Positions 10,601-22,577 of a stretch of 64,000 bases of DNA are shown one piece after another. A program made the translations under genes and the position numbers. Position 1 is the stretch's first letter. Each line of letters starts with the position of its first letter. This DNA comes from Parus major (taxonomy: Eukaryota; Chordata; Aves; Passeriformes; Paridae), in NCBI RefSeq assembly GCF_001522545.3, contig NC_031772.1, positions 5,439,759-5,503,758 of the forward strand, read 5' to 3'. The notes below the pieces were generated by a model. The model saw nothing but the letters and a program-made list of their open reading frames with translations. It was not told the origin of the DNA and searched no databases.

Positions 10601-13600
10601 TCAGAGGATGTGCAGCTCGTCTGACTCAGACATCCCATACTTGGTCTTGTTCTCATTGAAGAGCTTGAGCAGGGCATGGATGTAGAGCTCGTGGTACCGG
10701 TCCACCAGCTCCCGGCTCGGGTTCTCCACCTTGGGCACGGCCACCGGCTCCCCCACTGCGGGCAGGGGACGGGGTCAGGGTGCTGGTAACGCGCTGGGCT
10801 CGCTGGGGACACAGCCCAGGAGTGTCCTCTTACCCCCCTGGGGACCCCCAGCCCCTCTGCTCACCCACGGTGGTGATGGGTCTGGCGTAGGGCAGGAAGC
10901 CGCGGGAGCGGCAGGAGGTGAGGCCGCGGCCGTAGAAGAGGCAGGGAGCGAAGCCCATCATCTTCTGGAAGCGCCGCTGGATGCTCCTCATCCAGCTGCC
11001 CTCCTCAAAGACCACCTGGCGGAAGAGGTCGTTCTCCCCAAAGGAGAAGGAGGGGACGAGGAAGGCCCTGAGGAGGGGACACGGTGGGTGGTGACGGGGC
11101 GCTGGGGACCGCCGGGACCCGCGGGGGTGGCAGTGCTGCCGACCCAGCCGTGACCCACCCGTGCCGCAGGGCCATGCGGACGAAGCCCTTGCGGTTCTTG
11201 AGGATGAGCGTGGTGACACCGGGCCGGCAGGACAGCGACTCGGCCGCGCCGCCGATGACGATCGCCACCGCGTTGCCGGTGCCCTTCTGGGACAGCAGGT
11301 ACCCGATGGCTCGGCGGGTCACCGGGAACAGCCCTGCGGCGGGACGGAGCACCGGGGATGTGGCGCTGCAGTGCCCGGGCACCCGACAGGGACCGCAGAG
11401 GGTCCCCCCGAGCGATGGCACCTGGTGGGACCAGGGCAGGGACAGTGCAAGGGCTCCCTCTGCTGCGGGAGGGGAGCGGGCAGGAGGTGGGAGAGGAGCG
11501 GGGAGGAGGTGGGAGAGGAGCCGGGAGGTAGCGAGGAGGGCGGGCTGGGGGCAGTGAGGGCAGAGGGTACAGGCAGGGGGCAGGCAAGGAGCGGGAACAG
11601 GGGGTGGGAGCTGTACAGACAGGGTGTAGGAGCGGTACAAGACAGGGTGTAGGAGCTGTACAGGGTGCAGGAGCGGTCCAGGGTGTAGGAGCGGTACAGA
11701 CGGGGTGTAGGAGCGGTACAGACNNNNNNNNNNNNNNNNNNNNNNNNNNNNNNNNNNNNNNNNNNNNNNNNNNNNNNNNNNNNNNNNNNNNNNNNNNNNN
11801 NNNNNNNNNNNNNNNNNNACAGACAGGGGGTAGGAGCGGTACAGACAGGGGGTAGGAGCGGTACAGACAGGGGGTAGGAGCGGTACAGACAGGGGGTAGG
11901 AGCGGTACAGACATGTAGGCAAGCAACGGGCAGGGTGCGAGCAAGGTGAAGGTGCAGCTCAGGCAAGGTGCAGATAAGGTGCGAGGTGAAGCTGTGGCTC
12001 AGGCACAACGCAAGCAGAGCAGCAGCCCTGCCCTGCCTGTTCCCGGGAGCACCATCCCTTAGGGGGATCAGGGCCCTCCCGAGCCGGGCAGGGCAGGCAC
12101 CGCTCACCCCCGCTCATCAGGTACTCCCGAAACACGGGCAGGCGGAAGTTTCCGGCCAGCGTGGTGAGGGAGGAGCGGATGCCCGGGAAGAGCTCCTCGA
12201 AGCCCGTGGAGCCCGTGATGAAGTTGCAGAAGGCGCCCACGCAGAGGATGCCGTGGGGGTGCGAGCCGATGATGTAGTTGTGGCTGGGGGACAGGTCGTG
12301 TGTCTTCACCAGCTGCGGGGACAAAAGGAGTCACGGGAACGTGACGGTGACACCTCCTTTTGGGTGGTCGCATCCCGTACCGGCGCCGTACCTTCACCGG
12401 GAAATAATCCCGAAAGTGCTTCCACACCGTCCATCGCCGCAGGCACGGCAGCCTCCTGCCACCTGCAAAGCCGGCTTTGAACCCCAGCCCAGCCCAGTGG
12501 GCAGCAGGATCCGAGGGAATCGCTCCCCGAGGAGCCTCTGCATCCCTCCTCCCACCGTGGTGCTGATGATGGGGGAGTGGAGGGAAGGAGCAGGGGGATG
12601 TGGTGCTCCCCATATTCTGTGAGGGACCTGGGGAAAGGGGGAGCCCACCCCCATTCTGCTGCAAAGCCGGAGGAAGCGGGAACACGGCCACCACACCTTT
12701 CTCCGGCGTGTCCCAGTCGAAGATGATCCAGGCCAGGTAGAGCACGGGGATGAGCCAGAGGCTGGTGAACAGCAGGTAGGTGAGGAGCAGGAGGCTGACG
12801 GTTCCTGCGGGAGCCGGGCAGGGGGTGAGCGGGTGTGTGGCCCCCCCCGGGACCCCCACAGCCCCCTGCTCACTCACCCAGCAGCAGAAAGCTGAGCACC
12901 CACTGCAGCACGGCCAGGAGCTGGAGCGCGGAGCGAACGTCGCGCTGCGAGGGCCAGGGCACGGCCAGCAGCGTCCTCAGCGCAGTCTGGATACTGGCCC
13001 GGCTGCCTGCGGAGAGCGGGACACGGAGAAGGGGACACGGAGAGGGGGACACGGAGAAGGGGACACGGAGAAGGGGACACGGAGAGGGGGACACGGCCCC
13101 CGGCCCAAAACAGCACGGCTCCGGGCTGCCGGGGGACACCCAGGGGCACCGGGGGGAGGTGGGATGGGAAGGATGAGCAGCTGGTGGAGAGGGATGGGAT
13201 GCGGGGGGTGGAATGAAGGATGCTCATCCCCAGGAAGTTCTGGACCATGCCCGGAGGTGGCCCTGGGAAATCAGGGCTGTCCCCGGAGCAGGAAGCTCCT
13301 GGGCACTGTCAAGCCCAAAAGCCCAGTGCACCAATGGCACATCCCTGCTCCACGCCCATTTCCCAAGGGCCAGGACCGTTCTCGTGCCCGCCTTGGCGTG
13401 CTCAGGCTTACAGGGGATTTGGGGATTTCTCAGCCGGCACAGCAGAGCGGCAGCACCACCCCCAGCAAGCGCCAAGGCCAGCAGCAAGGCCGAGCCAGGG
13501 TGGCCGGGGGTGGCAGTCCCGCTCTGTCCCCACAGGGACACACCCCTGGCAGTGCCGCCACTCCACTCCCCCTGCCACCCCTTCCCTCCAGCCGATCTTG

Positions 13601-14553
13601 GTGAACCATTAACCTCCCCGGGCTGGGAGCCAGGATCCAAACTCCAAGCTTGGCCCCATCCCTGCTCCCCAAAATGGGCATGAGGTGCCAGCCCTGCCAG
13701 CTCCTGGCCAAAGGTCCCCACACTGAGACCACCCCAGAGAGCCACCCCAGTGTCACAAAAGCCTTCTTTTCTTGGCAAAATCTGCATGTTGTGCAGAGAG
13801 ATGATGAGGGATACACAGGAGCAGCCAGTGGTTCCCCAAGCCAGGAACCCCCAGGTCAGAGCAGAACCACCAACCCCTGGTTCAGGAAGCTGGTGGAGAT
13901 TTGGTTCTTTCAGCTCAATCCTAACAGGAATGGGACAAGTGGAATAAATTAAACACTGGAGCCATCTCTGGCCCATGGGGGATTTTTCCATTTGGGAATT
14001 TTTGTCCTTTTCTCCCATGCAGCATGCTGGGCTCTGAGTGATCCTTTCAACCCACCACACATCCCCGAAATCCCAACCACCTGCAGAACCCAGACCTTTC
14101 TTTTTCCCAGGGAAGACACAGAGCTCCTCCCAGCAAACTTCTGCCCACTGAACAATTGCTTTTTAACACCATTTTCCTAGCTCCTATTCCAAAATCCCCA
14201 TTAATATCCACACCACAGACACAGAGAACCCCCTAGGGCTGTGCTGTCAGCCCCATCCACAGCAACAGCAGCCTCTGCAAATCCAACATTTGGAATCTGC
14301 AGGAATATCTTGTGTGTAACGCTCCCAAATGTTGTCCAAAATTCAGTCCCTGTGGAGCAACTGTGTGTTTTACTGTGGAATTATCCTCACGTTGCTCCCA
14401 ACACCCCCTTTCCCCTCAGCGCTCCCAAGTGAGCAGACAACAGTGACAACCACCAGCTCCTCGCATTGCTGGAGAACCAGGAACCATCCCAACCCATTTT
14501 GGGAATCTCTTACCACTGAGATTCTGGGAGCAGGCTGCTATGATGGTTTTCAT
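10601..14553 (-). CDS. DGAT2L6: DGAT2-family acyltransferase (DGAT2L6/AWAT type), complete
   Basis: An ER-membrane enzyme transferring acyl-CoA to diacylglycerol or long-chain alcohols, making triglyceride or wax ester (family knowledge). Eight exons on the minus strand, in coding order: 14514-14553, 12878-13006, 12697-12804, 12392-12462, 12108-12312, 11159-11333, 10865-11067, 10601-10755. They total 1086 bases, 361 residues. The start is ATG in a GCCACCATG context, giving MKTIIAACS, a DGAT2-like N-terminus. Two hydrophobic segments (about residues 34-75, with [12 protein letters not shown]) precede GGRR. The catalytic HPHG is at 134-137 ([15 protein letters not shown]). Conserved [38 protein letters not shown] and PITTVVGEP follow. 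[15 protein letters not shown] resembles DGAT2L6 most; AWAT1/2 are the alternatives, and substrate cannot be told from sequence. The intron between 11334 and 12107 holds a minisatellite and a gap. Confidence 0.9.
11590..11935. repeat. Intronic 22-base minisatellite interrupted by an assembly gap
   Basis: Units of GTACAGACAGGGGGTAGGAGCG (one 22-base unit, here split as GTACAGACAGGG and GGTAGGAGCG) flank the gap on both sides. Copies right of the gap are near-identical; those on the left are more diverged, with GGTGTAGGAGCGGTACAGAC forms. It lies within an intron of the DGAT2L6-type gene. Confidence 0.9.
11724..11818. other. Assembly gap (95 N)
   Basis: A run of N inside the 22-base minisatellite. 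The true array length is unknown and the gap size may be arbitrary. No coding sequence should be lost because both flanking exons are intact. Confidence 0.99.
13012..13097. repeat. 15-base minisatellite in intron 1 of the acyltransferase gene
   Basis: About six copies of GGACACGGAGAAGGG / GGACACGGAGAGGGG lie immediately upstream of exon 2 (minus strand). They replace the polypyrimidine tract with a pyrimidine-rich repeat on the coding strand, so the array may itself act as the acceptor tract. Confidence 0.75.
13098..14513 (-). other. Intron 1 of the DGAT2L6-type gene
   Basis: No other exon or repeat was recognised. It joins the 40-base first coding exon to exon 2 in matching codon phase (G|GC). 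Confidence 0.7.
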
Positions 14554-15905
14554 GGTGGCAGGAGCCCCGTGGTGCCGAGGGGGGAAAGGTGAGTTTGGCA
14601 ATCAGAGGGCGCTGGGCTGTGTGACCAGAGGCTTTAACCAGGTGACCAGAGGGACACCAGCCCTGCCGAGGGGAGGGGACCTGCTCCAGCTGGAATTAGG
14701 AGCATGGAGAGGAACTGGTGATCCCTGGAAGGGTCACACAGAGTGTGAGGAGCTGTGGCCATGCTGGGAGGCTGCTGCTCCTAGGAAAGTCCTGGCTGCT
14801 GGTGCTGGTGGATGAATTCCTTTGGGAATGGTTCTGCTGCATTCCCCTGGGAATGGTACCGTCCATGCTGGGGGAATGTCACAAACACTGCCATGTGACA
14901 GCCCCAGAGCCACCCAAAAATATCATCCTGAAGCTCCACGGCCACCAGACCATTCCTGCCGCTCCCAGCCTCGGGATGGACACCCTGCCTCCTGCCCAGG
15001 ATGCCTGGAGCGCTGTCAGGAGAGGTTTGAGGGGAAAAATAACAAGAAAGGGAAATAGGAGCAGCAGGGAGTCAGCACTGAGGTGGGGCCTCAGGCCAAC
15101 AGCCCAAGAACAGAGAGAATCCACAGGGAATAAATCCCTGAAGCTACTCCTCAGGATCCAGCTGTGCAGAGACACTCCTAGGAAGTTCTGGCTAACATCA
15201 GTGTAGGAAAGGGATAAACACACCTGCAGGATTGTGGTGGGAAAGGAGGAAACGTTCCTGGGAGATCTGGAACCCATAAACCCCTCCTGTGAATTGTAGG
15301 GACTCAGTACCTGGGAGAAAGGACCACAGTCCCTGCAGGCTTCCTGGGTGTGGATCAATTCCAAGGACAGGGATTGCTGCATGGAAAACACCTCAACTCC
15401 TGCAGCCCAGCTGTGCCCAAATCCTGCTATTAGGAAGGAAAACCACCAAATTTCTACAGAATCCCACTGTCCCAGGGAAAGGAAGCATCGTGCAGGTGAC
15501 ACTGCTCCAGGTGACACAAAGTGCCAGCTATGCTTTGCTTTTCCATCCCTGTAATTTACCAGGTTTGGAACAAATCCCTCCACAGCCACCAGCCCACACT
15601 GGGCACTTCCAGAGCTTCCAGCTGTGACTCCTCACCTTTCTGCACACATCTGCTGTGCCAGCTCAGTGCCAGGTGTGTCCTCCCTCATTCAGGAATGGTG
15701 CCAGGGGGATTCAGAGTTTTCCCTGTTTCAGGGATTGTTCTGGAGTTTCAAAGCACACTGACTCCTTTGTCTTGGAATATGGCACCATTTGTCCCAGTTC
15801 TGTCCCTTGTGGGCTCCATGAGAGTGTCTGGGGTTCACCCCCTGGAAAAACTCAGGATGGAGAGCAAGTGAATTTCACAGCAAGAACCAGGCAGCACAAA
15901 GAGAA

Positions 15906-15911
15906 TTTATT
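15906..15911 (-). terminator. IGBP1: Poly(A) signal of IGBP1
   Basis: TTTATT on the plus strand, AATAAA on the minus strand, 338 bases past the IGBP1 stop codon. It is the first canonical signal downstream of this gene. Confidence 0.7.
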
Positions 15912-16248
15912 TTGCTTAAAATAGAGAAGAAAAAAAAATAAATATATCCACCCACAATACAAAGAGCAGTTTCCAAATCCATGGAGCTCCCCTTGGAGCT
16001 CTGCTTGGAAGGGCACACACAGGGAGCCTGACCCACATGGAACTGTCCCTCAGAGCTCTGGGGCACCCCCCAACACGACCAGTGTCCCCAGTCTGACATG
16101 GAATGCGAAGGGGTCACATGTCCTCCTGCCATCCTGTCCCCTGTCCATCCAGGGAATTCCCAGATGCTCCACCTATGTACACTGTATTCCCGCCTCCCTC
16201 TCCAGGTTGTTCTCCCAGGATCTCCAGGCCCTGCTGGCAGCCAGAGCA

Positions 16249-19200
16249 TCAGCCCATGTTGTGCCTGTTGCCGTAGCCCCGGGGGTGTGTGTCCTTCCAG
16301 TCGTCCCAGTCCCGAGCTTTCTGAAGAGCTTCCTCATCATCCTCCTCCTCCTCTGTCTCCTGCTGCTGCTTCTGTAACTCCTCATCACTTGCACCTGCTG
16401 GAGGGGAGGGACAGGGAGGAGATCCAGGTTCTGCAAAGCCCTGCTGGGCTTGCCAGACAGCAGGAGTGGGAACCTTGGAATGGGCTGGGTTGGAAGGGAT
16501 CTTCAAACCCATCCAGTGCCACCAGGGACACCTCCTGCTATCCCAGGTTGTTCCAAGCCCTGTCCAAGCTGGCCTTGGACAGGCCAAGCATAGTCTAACC
16601 CAGTTTTTTCCTAATAAAACTTGGATTCTTCCATAGTTGGGGGTGTTCCATACCCTGCACACATCCCTGTTCAGCCATCCTCTCAAGAGGCTTCCCAAAT
16701 CCCCTGTTCCCATCTCTGTTCCATACCTGGAACCCTGTGTGTGGAGGACACGACTCCCTGTCTGCGGCGCTGCTCGTACCAGTCATCCACAGTCATGGTG
16801 GGCAGCCCGGGATAGCCAGCTCCAAACACCCTGCAGTGGGACAAAACCAGCCAAAACCAGGCAATGACATCCCCTGGAATGAGCAGGAACACAGACAAGA
16901 GGCACAGGGCTATTCCATGATCCAATCTGTGCTAAGGATATAAGGATGTCACAAGGAAGGCTTTGGGGTGACCCAATTGTGGCCCTCCTGTGTCCAAGGG
17001 AAAGATGGAGAGGGCCTGGAGCGGCAGGACACAGGGAATGGCTTCCCACTGCCAGAGGGGAGGGTTAGATGGGATATTGGGAAGGAATTCTCCCCTGTGA
17101 GAATTGTGAGGCCCTCTGGGTGCCCAGAGAAGCTGTGGCTGCCCCTGGATCCCTGGAAGTGCCCAAGGCCAGGTTGGATGGGGCTTGGAGTAACTTGGGA
17201 TAGGGGATGGTGGCCCCAGGACACCCCTGGGAACTGAAGCAGCTACATGGAAAGCTCAGCATAAATCATGCCCCAAGCATGACAGAAAATCTGGTTTCTA
17301 TCCCATTCTGTCCTTAAGGTGCCAAAATTCCTGCTCAGGTTTCAGGGTGCCACAAACTCAAGCGCAGACATGAAGGCACCACCTGGATTTCTGCACTTGA
17401 TGCAGTATTTTAGGCTTGACATGAGAGCACTGCCCCAAAGTGTGGTTGGATCATCCCAATCCATACCTGGCCTGAGCAGCATCCCGGGTGAGGATGAAGG
17501 GTTTCATCGGAATTCTGGCTGACCGGGAAGGGCCACGGGGACCTGCTGGAGCCTGGGGATGCAAACAACAGTCACTAAGGCATTGAGGGGATGAGAATTC
17601 CCCCTCTGCTTCCCATCCTGAAGTTATTAAAGGTCTTGTAGAGGAGAAACACCCCAGTTGTCAGAGCAACCCCCCAGGATGGAGAATCCAGGCCTGAATT
17701 TGGTTTAAATCAGGAATTGCAGCTGTGCAATCACTTCCTGTGCCTCTGTGCCACCTGCTGGGGTCAAAGCAGAGCTGCCAGGGCTGAGCTCAGAGCAGAG
17801 CAGGAAATGTTTATTGTTCCAGTGGAACATTCTGAACCCATCATTCCATGGCATCTCCAGATCACCTCAGAGGATCTGAGTCCTGCAGTGCCAAAAAATC
17901 ACCCCCCCAAACCAGCCCTGCCAGGAGGCTGTGCCAGCACATCAGGAGCTGCTGTTCCCAGCAGACATGCCAGGTCACAGAAATCCTGGACACAATGTTC
18001 TGCACGGGGATTGCAGGGCTGTGGGAATGTTCTGTCATTCCAAATGGGCTGATAACACCTGGACACGCTGCAGACCAGGAGTGGAGGCACAAGGGTCTTA
18101 TTTTTAATTTCCAAATCCAATTGTTCTTCAGAAATAGGGATCTGTAGAAAATCCTTGCATAGCCCAGTTCAGCTCCCATATTCCAAGCTCCAGCATTCCA
18201 CAGGCTGGGACTGTGGGGAAGGTGTAGCAGCAGAGCCAAATCCAAAACTCAGAATTCAGAATGGAGAAAAGCCCATCAGCTCATGCTGTGACTGGGCTCA
18301 ATTCCAACTGGGAAGTCACTGAATAAAATTCTGCCACTGAATTTCTCTGGGACTCATCCCCTCATGCCCATCCCACAGCACCTGGATCCCAGGAGAGCTC
18401 CCTCACCTGCCTGGCTGCATCCCTGCTCCTCAGGATCACCAGCTCCTGGTCGATGCTCTCAATCTCCTCCAGGCTGGTGCCGATCCATTTCTGGATCTGG
18501 AGGACGTAAAATTCCCGGATCTGATCCTCATCCGCTGTCCCACTCTCCACAAAGCTGCTCATGGAGGCCAATTTATTCTCCAGCTCTTTCTTCTGTTTGT
18601 ATCTGGCTCAAACACAGCAAAATCAGATTATGGAATCGTTTTTCTCCAGCCCTGGGATCGTTACCACCCTCTGTAAGAGGTCCAACTGAATTTCATGGAA
18701 GTTGTGCTGGTTCCTGTTGGAATTTCAGCCTCTCCTGTCTGTTAAAAGCAGCTGTGAAATTACACTTAATTCAGAGAGACCTCAATGATTTTACTCTTCT
18801 CCTAAATACTGAGGAATCCTTGGAAATTGAAGCTGTCCTGGTAAAATTAGGTGAGACTGGAAACATCAGTCTCCTGGAGAAAGCAGGACTGAGAAAATCA
18901 ATGGAATGGCTGGTTTGAGTTGATTCTGTGTCACACAAACAGAATAAAATGCTTTTCCAACTTCTCAGGTTGGTTTTGTGCCTGTGGGTGTTTTTCAAAA
19001 TGTAATTTTTGCTTTTTGGACTTTTTGACCTATTCAGGAATTAGTTCTTAAAGGGAAGAACTCCCTATATAATAAACTTCCAGGGTAAATTTATCTTTAC
19101 TTTTTCAGGAATTAGTTATTAAAGGGGAAACTACTCCTATAAAACACTTCCAAACTAAATCCTTGTGTCCTCCTTCCCTGAGTTACTGTCATCTGAAGAA

Positions 19201-20753
19201 TGAACAGTAAGAGCCAACCTTTGGGAGCTGGGAAAACAAGGAGCATGAAAGAGTAATTAAAAAAAAAAAAGCCCTTCCCAATTAGAATATAAATCATATT
19301 TTTCTATGTTTTTCTACACAATTTAAGCAAGCCCAGCCCAGTTTGGACCTTCCAGCTCTGCCACAATGATAAATACAGTGGCCAAAATCCCAACCAGAGC
19401 ACCAAAAGCACCAACCACCTTTTTTTTAAGCTCTAATGAACCCACTGGTAGGAAACTTCCAGTTTGGAAGTCTTTATGATGCCAGCAGTGATTAAAGAAC
19501 TAACTGAAAGATTAATTATGAAAGATTAAAGAGCTTATTTTAAGTTTTTGAGCAGTTTTCCCTCAGAGACCAGAAACTGGAGACACAAATGCCCCTCCCT
19601 AGCCCTACCCATTAAACAGCGAGCTGCATCTCTTAAAATGAGCATTTTATGGTCAAATTATTCCAACGCCCAGGGGAGCTCTTCCCTGTCCAACCCTGCA
19701 CTGCCTCAGGCTCCTGCTCCTCCCAGAGTGAGTCCCAAAGCTGCACCTTTCGATTTTGGCTGTCCTGCTCACGGCCATGGCCACCAGGTTGGGCTGGGCG
19801 GGGTCCCTGGGGGCCGAGGGGCTCCCGGTTTCCTCCTCGCCGGAGACGCCGGGGGGCAGCTGGAAAGATCCCAGCCCGTAGTTCCTGCAGAGCTTGAGGA
19901 AGCGCAGGAAGTGCTCCCGGGCACTCTCCAGGTGCTCCCTTCTCCTGCTCAGGTCCACCTGCTTCAGCGTCAGGGCTCCCAGCAGCGCCGGCAGCAGCAT
20001 GTACTTCAGGTCGGCTGAGGCCACTTCCTCCAGCTCCTCGTTCTCGCTGCCAGGGAGAGAGCAGGGAGTCAGGGAACGGAATGGAGATGGGAAAGGGGGT
20101 AGGGTCATCCTGTGAGAGGCGGCTGAGGGAGCTGGGAAAGGGGCTCAGAGAAAAGGAGGCTTAGGAGGGACCTTCTGGCTCTGCACAAGTCCCTGACAGG
20201 AGGGGACAGCCGGGGGATCGGGCTCTGCTCCCAGGGAACAGGGACAGGAGAGGGAACGGCCTCAAGCTGTGCCAGGGTGGGCTCAGGTTGGACATCAGCA
20301 GGAATTTCTCCATGGAAAGGGCGGTCACGCATTGGAAGGGGCTGCCCAGGGAGGTGCTGGAGTCTCCACCCCTGGAGTATCCAAGGAACGCCCAAACGTG
20401 GCACTCAGTGCTCTGGGCTGGGTGACAAGGTGGGCATCGGTCACAGGTTGGACTCGATGGTCTCGGAATCTTGTCCAACCTCAGTGATTCTATCCCGCTC
20501 CCGCCGCACCTCTGCCCTACCCGGGGACCCTCCCCTGTCCCCTCAGACGCGTCCCCTCCGCTCACCTGAACAGCTCCAGCTGCGCCACCATGGCCGCCGC
20601 CCGCTGCAGCGCGTCCAGCCCCTGCCGCACCTTGTCCTGCACGGCCGGGGCTCCCGAGGAGGGCTCGGTGCTGGTCTCCAGCTCTTCCCAGAGCCGCCGT
20701 CCCAACGCCAGCAACTCCGCCAGCCGGGGGCCACTCGCGCCCGCCTCCGCCAT
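16249..20753 (-). CDS. IGBP1: Immunoglobulin-binding protein 1 (alpha4, PP2A regulatory chaperone), complete
   Basis: Binds and stabilises the free catalytic subunits of PP2A, PP4 and PP6 in the cytosol and recruits MID1 (family knowledge). Six minus-strand exons in coding order: 20566-20753, 19747-20046, 18407-18602, 17467-17552, 16727-16830, 16249-16397. They total 1023 bases, 340 residues, against 339 in human. A second ATG three bases upstream (20754-20756) is an equally possible start. The N-terminal helical region includes [16 protein letters not shown]. Typical later segments are [39 protein letters not shown] and [12 protein letters not shown]. An acidic glutamine/glutamate run follows, and the invariant tail is [20 protein letters not shown]. 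The exon structure and the tail make this identification secure. The promoter is the CpG-rich region just upstream. Confidence 0.96.
16478..16600 (-). repeat. CR1 LINE 3' fragment
   Basis: Reads TGGGTTGGAAGGGATCTTCA through CCAAGCCCTGTCCAAGCTGG, the usual CR1 3' end in reverse orientation, in an IGBP1 intron. Confidence 0.8.
17045..17220 (+). repeat. CR1 LINE 3' fragment
   Basis: Reads GGCCCTCTGGGTGCCCAGAG ... GGCTTGGAGTAACTTGGGAT, sense-oriented CR1 in an IGBP1 intron. Confidence 0.8.
20258..20497 (+). repeat. CR1 LINE 3' fragment (distinct subfamily)
   Basis: Reads CATGGAAAGGGCGGTCACGC through GTGGCACTCAGTGCTCTGGG to GTTGGACTCGATGGTCTCGG and a GTGATTCTAT tail, a CR1 subfamily different from most others in the window. 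It is in IGBP1 intron 1. Confidence 0.8.
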
Positions 20754-20756
20754 CAT

Positions 20757-20960
20757 GGGCCGGGAACGGCGGCGTCGCCACTTCCGGCGCGGTCGGGCGC
20801 GACCGTACCCGTCCCGGCCGCCATCTTGGGGAGGTCACCGCCGTACTCACGACATGGGGCGACACCTTGGGGAGGTCACGGCTGGAGCTCCAGCGGGCGC
20901 CATCTTGGGGAGGGCACAGGCATAGCCGGGGCGCGGGAACCGCCATGCTGGTGAGGGCGG
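20757..20960 (-). promoter_or_regulatory. CpG-rich IGBP1 promoter with YY1 and ETS motifs
   Basis: GC-rich and full of CpG, without a TATA box. GCCGCCATCTT at 20817-20827 is a perfect YY1 consensus read on the minus strand (AAGATGGCGGC). A second copy, GCGCCATCTTGG, lies at 20897-20908. CCACTTCCGG at 20779-20788 is a canonical ETS/GABP site. This is the usual makeup of a housekeeping promoter; the sites' use is inferred. Confidence 0.6.
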
Positions 20961-21894
20961 GCTGAGGGACAGCGGCCCCGGTGGGCTCCGTGATGGCTCC
21001 GCGCTCGCCCCGCGGCCGTGAAGCCCCTCGGAACCCCCGGGACGATCGGGAACTGCGGGCAGGAACGGCTCGGCGAGGCCGGGGGAGCTCAGAAGCCTCC
21101 AGTGCCCTCACAGTTTTCCCTGCCAGGTCCTGCCTGGCGCACCGCCCAGCACGGGTCCTGGCAGGGAGAGCAGGGATGGAGTCTGGGGAACTGGAAAAAA
21201 ATGAGGTTAATTAGATAAATTGGCAGAAAACATCTGTTATCCCGCTGTATAAAAGGAGTACACGGTGGAGATCCCCGACAGCACAGTACTGGATGTCAAT
21301 AAATATCAATTTATTTAAGCACAGCACCTTCCTATTCTTCTCTGTTTTTTCTATATTACAAGTGGGACATGCGACCTTTCTCTCTCTCTTTTTTTTTTTT
21401 TTTTTTCTTACCCTCCCCTTCATTTATTTCATTCCTAAAATCTCTAAAATTCAACCAGGCATCAGGCAGTTTAGGGTTAAATCCGTGCTTTTAGGAGCAG
21501 GTTATTTCCCTTAGAAATACAGATGAGTGACCTGGCCGTGAGCAAAGTATGGATGTAGCAACCACTACTACTGCTCATTACTCCTGAGTAATTCTAACTC
21601 AGCCTCTGAGGATGACTCAGTTTATGATTTATTCTGTTTGTTTTCCTCTTGCCTGTGTCAGATTGTGCCATGAATTGTCACTCACAGAGCCAGAGTGTGC
21701 TGTGGGTCCTCAAAACCTGTCTGGCCCCAGGTCTGGGCTGATGGGAGGATCTCCTGGATATTCCCAGCGGGATGGCAGCCCCGGGTGGCTCATGGCCACG
21801 TCAGTGTCTGCTCTGCAGAGGAGAGAGTCCCCAGGCTCCCTTCCTGCTGGAATGGCTGCCCAGCCTGGGAGAAATCAAATCCTTCCCTTGGGGA

Positions 21895-22088
21895 TGTGGA
21901 GGCCCTGGAATGGATTTCCCAGAGAAGCTGTGGCTGCCCCTGGATCCCTGGAAGTGTCCAAGGCCAGTTTGGACAGAGCTTGGAGCAGCCTGGGATAGAG
22001 GAAGGTGTCCCTGCCCATGGCAGAGGATGGAACAAGTTGGTCTTTAAGGTCCCTTCTACCAAACCATCCAAGAATTCCATGATTCCAA
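21895..22088 (+). repeat. CR1 LINE 3' fragment
   Basis: Sense CR1 3' end with CCAAGAATTCCATGATTCC, the 8-base terminal repeat typical of CR1. Confidence 0.85.
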
Positions 22089-22447
22089 GGGATGGAGAGC
22101 TGCTTTCCCTCCGAGCCCCCCACAGCCCCTGCCAGAACTGACCTTCCAGCTACACCCCAAATTCCTCAGGCTGCAGCTGGTTCCCCCTCGGATCTTATGG
22201 CTCTTACTCACCCCTGTTTGTCCCTGTCCCTCAGCTGAAGATCCCCACACGGACAATCCCTGTTTTTGTTTGTCATCCTTCGAGCACCATGACACTGCTG
22301 AACACCCCAGGAATAAAGGAGAACAGAGAGGAAAGGGTTTTTCCTTAAATACAGGCGTTTACTCATGTGTGTGTGTCTTGTGGTGTGAGGGTGCACGGAC
22401 CAACCATCCCAAAGGTCACAGCAACATCCCCCAAATACTCCCAGCAG

Positions 22448-22577
22448 TGCAGGTTGGACAGGGCTTGGAGGATCCTGGGGTAGGAGAAGGTTCCCTGCTC
22501 ATGGCAGGAGGTGGAACTGGATGAGTTGTAAGGTCCCTTCAACCCACAGCATTCCAGGATTCCCTGATTCTGTGAGA
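22448..22577 (+). repeat. CR1 LINE 3' fragment
   Basis: Starts at GGTTGGACAGGGCTTGGAGG and ends with the CATTCCAGGATTCCCTGATTC-type tail. Confidence 0.8.
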
